Made by a program: the position numbers and the translations under genes. 25,277 bases of DNA, from contig DATIHF010000023.1 of assembly GCA_035480955.1 (NCBI GenBank), positions 1 to 25,277 on the forward strand, read 5' to 3'. Origin of the DNA: DATIHF01 sp035480955. Its GTDB lineage: Bacteria > Patescibacteriota > Microgenomatia > Woykebacterales > RBG-16-39-9b. Each line of letters opens with the position of its first letter. The first letter of the stretch is position 1. Shown here piece after piece: positions 21,012-25,277 of the stretch. A model generated the notes under the pieces. The model did no database searches, was not told the DNA's origin, and worked only from the letters and a program-made list of their open reading frames with translations.

Positions 21012-21048
21012 AAAAAAGAGGCCCCCGATCCAATGTTGGTTCGAGGGC
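21012..21048 (-). terminator. Intrinsic terminator of the 184-residue protein gene
   Basis: On the minus strand GCCCTCGA (21048-21041) and TCGGGGGC (21028-21021) form 8 pairs with one G-T, with an inner CCAA/TTGG stem, followed by CTCTTTTTT. The CCAA...TTGG top resembles those of the plus-strand cassette terminators. Confidence 0.9.
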
Positions 21049-21076
21049 GCTAAGTCCGTCCATGTCGATCTCTTCT

Positions 21077-21631
21077 TCAGCTCACCGTGACGAGTTCCTC
21101 AGCGACGGCGACAGCTGCCTGATTTTCCGCGCTCCGCCTCTGCTCCTTGAGGTAGATGTCACCACACAGGCGAAGAAGTGCGAGTCCATAGGCCTTGGCG
21201 AACCGGTCGTCACGAGCATCTCCACGCGGGGAGAAGTCGTTACCGTTGTAGCTACCGGTGAGCCAGATGTGGGTCTTGCTCTGGAACAGGTCCTCCCCAT
21301 GAGGTCGCTCGAGTTTCACCCCTGGCTGGTTGAGACGTAGAAGCGAGAAGTCGACGAAACCCGCAAGCGCCTTGCCGATTGCGTTGGTCACGGCCTCGAT
21401 CTCAGTCACCCCGTCAGCGACTTGTTGCGGCAGTTCGACTCCATCCGGACCGATGATACGAGCACAAGCCGTCGGATCCTCTCCGAAGAAGTTCTCGCAA
21501 CGAAAGCCTCTCCCTTCAGCGAACTTGAAAACTTCGTGCTTATCCACTGAACCCTCCCGTGGCTCTCCTGCCACAACTAGCGGATGGATTCCACACCATC
21601 CTTCCTTACCGATGATGATTACCCACAACAA
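21077..21631 (-). CDS. Unknown 184-residue protein behind a leader ORF and hairpin
   Basis: The start is probably TTG 21631, because GGAGG ends 8 bases before it and no ATG or GTG in frame fits. This ribosome binding site lies in the 3' arm of the hairpin 21633-21657. The protein is soluble-looking: hydrophobic N-terminus (LWVIIIGKEGWCGIHPLVVAG), FRCENFFGEDPTACARIIGPDG (about 48-69), a helical region VTEIEAVTNAIGKALAGFVDFSLL and a long C-terminal helix with GLALLRLCGDIYLKEQRRSAENQ. Its coding sequence looks clearly more G+C-rich than the pilus genes next door. I recognise no family. It is the main gene of a self-contained unit with promoter, leader ORF, hairpin and terminator. Confidence 0.65.
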   Translation of the reverse strand: MLWVIIIGKEGWCGIHPLVVAGEPREGSVDKHEVFKFAEGRGFRCENFFGEDPTACARIIGPDGVELPQQVADGVTEIEAVTNAIGKALAGFVDFSLLRLNQPGVKLERPHGEDLFQSKTHIWLTGSYNGNDFSPRGDARDDRFAKAYGLALLRLCGDIYLKEQRRSAENQAAVAVAEELVTVS

Positions 21632-21632
21632 A

Positions 21633-21657
21633 CGAAAAACCTCCCTGGTAGGAGGTT
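21633..21657 (-). promoter_or_regulatory. Hairpin that buries the ribosome binding site (attenuator-like)
   Basis: Minus-strand AACCTCC (21657-21651), a 6-base loop and GGAGGTT (21644-21638) form a perfect 7-pair stem followed by TTTCG. The 3' arm contains GGAGG, 8 bases before TTG 21631. Folding would both hide the ribosome binding site and resemble an intrinsic terminator with a short T-tract. Confidence 0.7.
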
Positions 21658-21684
21658 TGGCTCGTCTGTTGTTGTTCCAGTTAA

Positions 21685-21756
21685 CTAGATCGCAACGTTA
21701 GAGCCGCCTCCGAGGAGGAAGCTAGCAACGACTACGATGTTAATCATGGAACTCAT
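21685..21756 (-). CDS. 23-codon leader peptide
   Basis: ATG 21756 opens 23 codons ending in TAG at 21685-21687; an internal in-frame ATG lies at 21747. The peptide is hydrophobic (INIVVVASFLLGGGSNVAI after MSSM). A strong promoter ends 9 bases upstream, so the ATG is nearly at the 5' end. It sits between the promoter and the ribosome-binding-site hairpin of the 184-residue gene, the position of a regulatory leader peptide. It has no run of a single amino acid of the classic biosynthetic kind. A small membrane or signal peptide is the alternative. Confidence 0.5.
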   Translation of the reverse strand: MSSMINIVVVASFLLGGGSNVAI

Positions 21757-21765
21757 TACAAATCA

Positions 21766-21794
21766 TTTATAGCAAAGACCTGCTTGGCTGTCAA
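21766..21794 (-). promoter_or_regulatory. Strong promoter of the leader-ORF unit
   Basis: Minus-strand TTGACA (21794-21789), a 17-base spacer and TATAAA (21771-21766) make one of the best promoters in the window. It drives the leader ORF and the 184-residue protein and is divergent from the HTH regulator gene 62 bases away. Confidence 0.8.
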
Positions 21795-21855
21795 CATTTT
21801 TACCTATTGTGTCTTTCAAAATTTCGGTGCATATTTTAGTTGAAAGGAGGGACGG

Positions 21856-22092
21856 ATGCAGCAAACCGCTGACCGTTTTGTGCGTTTTGGTGTAAGACTT
21901 AAAAAAAGGAGAGAACGGGAAGGTTTTACTAGAGGAGATTTGAGCTACTCGATCGGCTATTCTGAAGCCTACATTGCCAATGTTGAGGAAGAAAGAATAA
22001 CAATACCCAATATGGAGTTTGTACAAAGAGTCAGTAAGCTTTTTGGCTGGAAGATTGAGGATTTACTCTTCGTTATGTATCAGAGATCCTAA
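21856..22092 (+). CDS. Small XRE-type helix-turn-helix regulator
   Basis: A 78-residue, single-domain protein with a Cro/C1-type (HTH_3) fold: RFGVRLKKRREREGFTRGDLSYSIGYSEAYIANVEEERITIPNMEFVQRVSKLFGW, recognition helix around 37-47. The canonical ribosome binding site AAAGGAGG lies 7 bases before the ATG, and an intrinsic terminator follows at once. It is divergent from the leader-ORF/184-residue unit, the usual arrangement of a regulator and its target, so it may repress that promoter; this is inferred from position only. No sensor domain is attached. Confidence 0.85.
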   Translation: MQQTADRFVRFGVRLKKRREREGFTRGDLSYSIGYSEAYIANVEEERITIPNMEFVQRVSKLFGWKIEDLLFVMYQRS

Positions 22093-22129
22093 AGAGTCCT
22101 TGGCTAAGGAAAGGGCTCTTTATTTTTTC
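22091..22129 (+). terminator. Intrinsic terminator of the HTH gene
   Basis: AAAGAG (22091-22096) pairs with CTCTTT (22116-22121), with an inner TCCTT/AAGGA stem, followed by ATTTTTT. The stem begins within the stop codon of the gene. Confidence 0.85.
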
Positions 22130-22145
22130 TAAAAACTCTTGAGGT

Positions 22146-23534
22146 TTATTTGATAATCTTTTTCAATCTGGGACCAGCGTCTTCATCGACTACCTCAAAA
22201 CCTTTTTCCGCAATTTTTCCTCGTAGTTCATCTGACTTAGCCCAATCTTTGGCGATCCGTGCCGCTTCTCTTTCTTTAACCAAGCTTTCGATCTCTTCGG
22301 AAACTTCCCCACCGACTTGGTTAACCAGTCCTAGTCCGAAAACTTCGTCCATTTTTAGCAAGCTGCGTAGTTTCTTACCGTTTTCAATATTGCTACTTAA
22401 TAATTCCTGAACGAGAACCAAAGCACGCGGCATATCAAGATCATCATTGATTGCTTCGAGAAATTTCATTTCAAAATCTTTATCACCTTTTTCCTCTGGT
22501 TTACCTAAACCAGAAACTTCTCGGTAAAGGTTGTTCAAAGCAGTCTGCGCTGCTTCTAAACTTTCTAATGTGAAATTGAGGCGGGATTTGTAATGAGTGG
22601 TCAGAGTCAGGTAACGAAAAGCTAATGGATTAAAATCTTTTTTTATCAAATCATCTAGTATGAAATAATTCCCAGCTGAGCGGGCCATTTTTTTGGAAGC
22701 AACGAGTAAATAGCCAGCGTGTGACCAAAGATTGACGAACTTACCTCCGCTGGATCCTTCCGATTGCGCAATCTCGTCTTCGTGATGAGGAAAAACCAAA
22801 TCTTCTCCACCAGTATGAATATCAAAGTGCTCTCCCAAATATTTGGTGGACATGGCCGAGCACTCAATATGCCAGCCGGGAAAACCTTTGCCCCAAGGAG
22901 AATCCCAAACCATGGCCCGGTCTTCTTCACCTTTTTTCCAAAGAGCAAAGTCCGCGGAATCATTTTTGTCTGTCTCAGCTGAGACACGCACTGCTTCCAT
23001 GAGCTGATCCATCTTGTCCAAAGTGTTTCCTGAAAGTTTTCCGTAGTTTTTGAATTTCTTAACCTCAAAGTAAACATTACCGTCGGTTTCGTAAGCTAAA
23101 CCCTTTTCAATTAACTTTTTGATGATCTCAATCATCTCCTCGACATGATCAGTGGCCTTAGGATTTTCTTGGGCGGGTAGGATATTGAGCTTGTTTTCGT
23201 CTTCACGGTAGAGATCAGTGTAGTGTTTGGCGAGCTCGAGTGGAGTTTTGCCTTGTTTGAGGGCTTCATTAATTACTGGATCATAGTGCTCATCGGCACC
23301 AGTGGTACGCATATGACCTACATCAGTAATATTTTTCACATGATCGACAGTGTAACCGTTGTAAAGGAAAACTCTTTTTAACAAGTCCGCAGCAATGTAA
23401 GTGCGCAGATTGCCAATGTGAACTTCACGGTAAACCGTCGGCCCACAAGAATAAATCCCTACCAGGTTTTCCTTGATGGGAACAAATTTTTCTTTTTTTC
23501 GAGTGAGCGTGTTGGTGAGAAAAATATCCGCCAT
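22146..23534 (-). CDS. cysS: Cysteinyl-tRNA synthetase
   Basis: A 462-residue class I synthetase that charges tRNA-Cys. HIGH appears as HIGN (39-42) after CGPTVY (30-35), and KMSKS as KMARS (282-286) before AGNYF. The zinc ligands are visible: Cys30, Cys225 in WHIECSAM, and His250/251 in FPHHEDEIAQSE. The C-terminal anticodon-binding part is present and ends REAARIAKDWAKSDELRGKI...GPRLKKIIK. I start at ATG 23534 (MADIFLTNTL), where homologous proteins begin, not at an in-frame ATG at 23555. A TATATT box 8 bases before the ATG again suggests little or no leader. Confidence 0.95.
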   Translation of the reverse strand: MADIFLTNTLTRKKEKFVPIKENLVGIYSCGPTVYREVHIGNLRTYIAADLLKRVFLYNGYTVDHVKNITDVGHMRTTGADEHYDPVINEALKQGKTPLELAKHYTDLYREDENKLNILPAQENPKATDHVEEMIEIIKKLIEKGLAYETDGNVYFEVKKFKNYGKLSGNTLDKMDQLMEAVRVSAETDKNDSADFALWKKGEEDRAMVWDSPWGKGFPGWHIECSAMSTKYLGEHFDIHTGGEDLVFPHHEDEIAQSEGSSGGKFVNLWSHAGYLLVASKKMARSAGNYFILDDLIKKDFNPLAFRYLTLTTHYKSRLNFTLESLEAAQTALNNLYREVSGLGKPEEKGDKDFEMKFLEAINDDLDMPRALVLVQELLSSNIENGKKLRSLLKMDEVFGLGLVNQVGGEVSEEIESLVKEREAARIAKDWAKSDELRGKIAEKGFEVVDEDAGPRLKKIIK

Positions 23535-23542
23535 AAGCTGGC

Positions 23543-23548
23543 AATATA
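23543..23548 (-). promoter_or_regulatory. Candidate -10 box of cysS
   Basis: Minus-strand TATATT, 8 bases before ATG 23534, without a recognisable -35 box. It would give a leaderless or nearly leaderless mRNA. Confidence 0.4.
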
Positions 23549-23567
23549 TTACCACAAATCAAACCTA

Positions 23568-23576
23568 TGATATAAT
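23568..23576 (+). promoter_or_regulatory. Extended -10 promoter of the small CxC protein gene
   Basis: TGATATAAT, a perfect extended -10 element, lies 26 bases before GTG 23603 and is divergent from cysS. The leader contains AAAGGAG (23588-23594), 8 bases before the start. Confidence 0.7.
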
Positions 23577-23602
23577 CCAAAACGAACGAAAGGAGCGAAC
23601 CT

Positions 23603-23824
23603 GTGAGAGAGTACTCGCACTCCTACAGTCGCTACTGTCACTGCGGTGTCAAATATGAAGCAACCTTTCCAGGAGAAAAAAATCTCGCTTTGTTTGCGAT
23701 AACGATCACTCTCGACAAAATCTGGCGCAACAATCACGAAAACCCTAATTGCTGGCAAATCACGAGAGAGGAGTTTCGAAACCAAAAGAAAAGAAAGCTT
23801 AGATTAGTCAACTCAGCGAGGTGA
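23603..23824 (+). CDS. Unknown 73-residue basic protein with CxC motif
   Basis: The GTG at 23603 follows AAAGGAG by 8 bases. The product begins MREYSHSYSRYCHCGVKYEA, where Cys/His residues (CHCG) could bind a metal, followed by a hydrophobic stretch (NLALFAITITLDKIW) and a basic C-terminus (EEFRNQKKRKLRLVNSAR). One further Cys lies at about residue 50. There are too few cysteines for a full zinc finger unless the protein dimerises. The gene resembles the other small-gene cassettes: own promoter, Shine-Dalgarno sequence and a terminator that overlaps its stop codon. Function unknown. Confidence 0.65.
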   Translation: MREYSHSYSRYCHCGVKYEATFPGEKNLALFAITITLDKIWRNNHENPNCWQITREEFRNQKKRKLRLVNSAR

Positions 23825-23842
23825 AACACCCTCGCTTTTTTT
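23816..23842 (+). terminator. Intrinsic terminator of the CxC protein gene
   Basis: GCGAGG (23816-23821) pairs with CCTCGC (23830-23835) around an 8-base loop, followed by seven Ts. The loop includes the stop codon TGA. Confidence 0.9.
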
Positions 23843-24377
23843 ATTTGTCTTGAGATTTGTTAACTTGGTCAGCGGGGTTTGGGATACGATTTTCAATCTT
23901 TTCGATCAAACGACGCACTTCAGAGAGATCATCTTGGATCTCGTCAAATTCTTTTTGAATATCTTCGATATCTTCAGCCATTTCCTCTTGCTCTTGATCA
24001 TCTTCCACCTCACGTTGCTCGGCAATCTCCGCTTGGCGGTTTTGGGCTACCAAGATAAAGGCGGAGAGGAAGATTGCCTCCAGGGAAACGATCATTGTTA
24101 GGAGACCAAAGGGAAATTTATCCCCAATTTGGACCGCAAAAATGATCCACAGTGTAAACCAAACGATGTGGATGTAGACAAAGGCCATACTCCCCGCAAA
24201 GCGCGTGATAGAGTCCGCCAATTTGGTCTCACTGTCGTGAAACTTTTTTCCAAAAAAACTATACATAATTTTTTCTATTTCTGGGAAACCTAAAGAAAAA
24301 TTGACCAAACAAAAAGACATCTGTCTTTGGTAGCCTGCTTTGGTTTCCCTGTTGATATTAAGATGGTTTTCCAGCAT
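23841..24377 (-). CDS. DUF1003 membrane protein
   Basis: A 178-residue protein of the DUF1003 (COG4420-like) family. ETKLADSITRFAGSMAFVYIHIVWFTLWIIF (about 46-76) and FPFGLLTMIVSLEAIFLSAFILVAQNRQ (about 83-110) are the two conserved membrane helices with the family's signature around SLEAIFLS. The C-terminus is an acidic coiled coil (about 115-165; DDQEQEEMAEDIEDIQKEFD) facing the cytoplasm. No molecular function is established. The start is uncertain: ATG 24377 is used, with TTG 24392 and ATG 24320 as alternatives, none with a clear ribosome binding site. A strong promoter and a structured leader of about 75 bases precede it. Confidence 0.85.
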   Translation of the reverse strand: MLENHLNINRETKAGYQRQMSFCLVNFSLGFPEIEKIMYSFFGKKFHDSETKLADSITRFAGSMAFVYIHIVWFTLWIIFAVQIGDKFPFGLLTMIVSLEAIFLSAFILVAQNRQAEIAEQREVEDDQEQEEMAEDIEDIQKEFDEIQDDLSEVRRLIEKIENRIPNPADQVNKSQDK

Positions 24378-24452
24378 TTGCCGGATTAGCAATCGTTTAA
24401 ACGTCGGGTCCGGCGCGTTACGCCGGATGCGGCATTTCAGATGCCTAACTTG
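24378..24452 (-). promoter_or_regulatory. Structured 5' leader of the DUF1003 gene
   Basis: From the predicted start near 24452, the minus-strand RNA holds GGCAT-CTGAA-ATGCC, then TCCGGCG-TAACG-CGCCGGA (7 perfect pairs), the palindrome CGTTTAAACG (24394-24403), and a CCGG/CTGG hairpin spanning the ATG. No known riboswitch consensus was recognised. The last hairpin could control access to the start codon. Confidence 0.5.
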
Positions 24453-24458
24453 TAGCTA

Positions 24459-24487
24459 ATTATACTCAAATTTGTGGGAAAATGCAA
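24459..24487 (-). promoter_or_regulatory. Promoter of the DUF1003 gene
   Basis: Minus-strand TTGCAT (24487-24482), a 17-base spacer and a perfect TATAAT (24464-24459). It lies right after the terminator of the upstream RNA unit. Confidence 0.75.
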
Positions 24488-24503
24488 TAGTTTGTACTAG
24501 TTT

Positions 24504-24588
24504 GAAAAAAATAAGGGTGGTCGTCTGGCGAGCCGCGTGTGCCGGATTCGATGGGCATCGAATCACGCAGTTCACTTTCTGACCACCC
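24504..24588 (-). terminator. Terminal stem and T-run of ncRNA candidate 1
   Basis: The GGGTGGTC/GACCACCC stem closes a nested hairpin domain of about 58 bases and is followed by TTATTTTTTT, so the last domain of the RNA doubles as an intrinsic terminator on the minus strand. Confidence 0.75.
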
Positions 24589-24872
24589 ATCGAAACACTG
24601 AAGGGGTCGGACCCTCGGGCCAGCGGGGTTGACACAGGTATCAATGGCCCACGATTTCCTACTCCACCCCAGCATCTCTCAAAGTTTGGGCGGCGGGGAG
24701 GGACAACGCAATGTCGCCAGACCCTGCGCTTTGCGGCGGCAAAAGGTGCTCATGCCTTTTCCACTCCACTTGTTCGTCCTTCCCCTCCGGACTCCCAGGC
24801 TAAACGACCTCCTTTCCCCCAAGCGGTGTTACACCCATCGAACAAAACCTCAAAACACCCTGGGCTTTTGAT
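24504..24872 (-). ncRNA. Structured non-coding RNA candidate 1 (about 365 nt)
   Basis: No credible protein frame, yet a G+C-rich stretch in AT-rich surroundings with dense pairing. 5' hairpin: GGTGTT pairs with AACACC within CCCA...TGGG. Long-range stem: GGGGAAGGAC pairs with GTCCCTCCCC (9 of 10), enclosing an AAAAGG/CCTTTT hairpin. Then GGGCCA/TGGCCC and GGGTC/GACCC. 3' domain: GGGTGGTC (24588-24581) pairs with GACCACCC (24522-24515) around GCGTG/CACGC and GATTCGATG/CATCGAATC, ending in TTATTTTTTT. The decamer TTCGATGGGT occurs near both ends. The size fits RNase P RNA or tmRNA, but I found neither the RNase P core nor a tmRNA tag and T-arm, so the class is open. Confidence 0.6.
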
Positions 24873-24878
24873 ACCTTA

Positions 24879-24907
24879 TATTTACTGCTAGTTAAGTAAA
24901 ATTGCAA
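24879..24907 (-). promoter_or_regulatory. Candidate promoter of ncRNA 1
   Basis: Minus-strand TTGCAA (24907-24902), 17 bases, TAAATA (24884-24879). An alternative -10 is TATCAA slightly downstream, inside ATAAGGTATCAAA, a string close to ATAAGGTATAAA at the ncRNA 2 promoter. The exact start is uncertain by about 10 bases. Confidence 0.5.
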
Positions 24908-24913
24908 GTGGGT

Positions 24914-24968
24914 AAAAAAGTTGGGGCAGTCACCAAAGCCTGTTAAAGCTGTCAGTGTTCTGCCCCAA
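24914..24968 (-). terminator. Intrinsic terminator of ncRNA candidate 2
   Basis: A perfect 9-pair stem TTGGGGCAG/CTGCCCCAA with a 30-base loop closed internally by CAC/GTG, then CTTTTTT on the minus strand. Confidence 0.8.
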
Positions 24969-25167
24969 TATGGCGAATTACTTTTTCTCTCACCTCCTAC
25001 TACCTTACCAACGTGCCCCAGAGTTAGCTGCGTGGTTTGTTCGTAACGATCCCCCGCCATAGGGCCAAACCACCAAGTGCAAAGCAACCCCCGCCTTTTG
25101 CTCGGTTACAGCTAACAAACGCTTAGGACACGCTGACACACACAAGACTACGGTGGCAAAATGTGTC
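24914..25167 (-). ncRNA. Structured non-coding RNA candidate 2 (about 254 nt)
   Basis: Minus-strand RNA from the promoter at 25174-25202. GACACA at the 5' end pairs with TGTGTC (25140-25135); GTTAGCTG pairs with CAGCTAAC; nested inside are GCAA/TTGC and TGGTTTG/CAAACCA. The 3' end is the hairpin TTGGGGCAG (24968-24960) with CTGCCCCAA (24929-24921), followed by CTTTTTT. A 95-codon frame (24800-25087) crosses the terminator and has an improbable composition, so I do not treat it as a gene. No match to 6S, SRP, tmRNA or RNase P consensus was recognised. Confidence 0.6.
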
Positions 25168-25173
25168 AACCTG

Positions 25174-25202
25174 TTTATACCTTATTTAGGTTTGATATTC
25201 AA
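25174..25202 (-). promoter_or_regulatory. Promoter of ncRNA candidate 2
   Basis: Minus-strand TTGAAT (25202-25197), a 17-base spacer and TATAAA (25179-25174), predicting a start near 25167 at the first base of the 5' stem. Bases 25203-25277 upstream are AT-rich, with a short GTTAA/TTAAC inverted repeat and nothing else that I can name. Confidence 0.7.
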
Positions 25203-25277
25203 GTAAGGAAGCTTTAGTTAAGTTTTTCTTTAACTTTTTGGGAAACAAGGGAGAAATCTGCTTTTCCTTTGAGGTTT

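Noticed and set aside
21685..21756. Classic amino-acid biosynthesis attenuator
   Set aside because: The leader peptide has no run of one regulatory amino acid and the downstream protein is not a recognisable biosynthetic enzyme.
24504..24872. RNase P RNA or tmRNA as the identity of the larger RNA
   Set aside because: The size fits and AGTCCGG appears, but the conserved core around P4, the 3' ACAGAA-like element, and a tmRNA tag or T-arm were not found. It is left unnamed until a covariance search is run.
24800..25087. A 95-codon open frame on the minus strand
   Set aside because: It runs across the terminator of one RNA unit and the promoter of the next, has no ribosome binding site and an implausible composition; pairing explains the region better.
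1..25277. CRISPR arrays, tRNA genes, transposases and recoded stop codons
   Set aside because: No regularly spaced repeats, no T-arm/acceptor patterns and no transposase motifs were seen; TGA clearly ends several genes.

Overview
The window looks like a chromosomal segment of an uncultured bacterium, probably of the Candidate Phyla Radiation (Patescibacteria, perhaps Microgenomates or a relative). This is an inference from the mix of families: YchF, a compact type IV pilus locus, a short DEAD-box helicase, an Asn-rich surface protein with a CHRD domain, many tiny proteins, and many promoters placed directly against start codons. TGA is used as a normal stop, so the recoded CPR lineages are unlikely. 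No rRNA, tRNA, CRISPR array, transposase or phage gene was seen.

Layout. 1-614: start of ychF (-). 681-1045: a doubtful micro-ORF and a small coiled-coil protein (+). 1139-2205: a three-gene cassette of small unknown proteins with its own leader and terminator. 2403-3671: DEAD-box helicase. 3699-5782: small membrane proteins, a paralogue of the coiled-coil protein and a DUF1801 protein. 5829-6960: two divergent small-gene cassettes. 6976-9152: an operon (-) of a His-rich MarR regulator and a DrrA/DrrB-type ABC exporter. 9223-9736: another small-gene cassette. 9728-13351: two small membrane proteins, an anchored GSDH-type dehydrogenase, a secreted CHRD protein and a PAS protein. 13398-15929: a type IIIB (MgtA-like) P-type ATPase. 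15974-20980: a type IV pilus operon (-) of three pseudopilins, a large PilX-like protein, PilN and PilO. 21012-21794: a strong promoter, a 23-codon leader ORF, a hairpin that buries a ribosome binding site, and a 184-residue unknown protein. 21856-23842: an HTH regulator, cysS and a small CxC protein. 23841-24487: a DUF1003 membrane protein behind a structured leader. 24504-25202: two adjacent transcription units (-) with promoters, dense secondary structure and terminators but no credible protein, taken as two structured non-coding RNAs.

Two styles of expression coexist. Many ordinary genes (ychF, the coiled-coil pair, the small membrane proteins, DUF1801, the dehydrogenase) have a -10 box 6-8 bases before the start codon, which implies leaderless mRNAs. 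The small-gene cassettes instead carry strong Shine-Dalgarno sequences and intrinsic terminators. Two cassettes share an almost identical leader and three share nearly the same terminator (GGACGACC...GGCCGTCC). The best candidates for something undescribed are this cassette family, the two structured RNAs at the right end, and the leader-ORF/hairpin unit at 21.6-21.8 kb.
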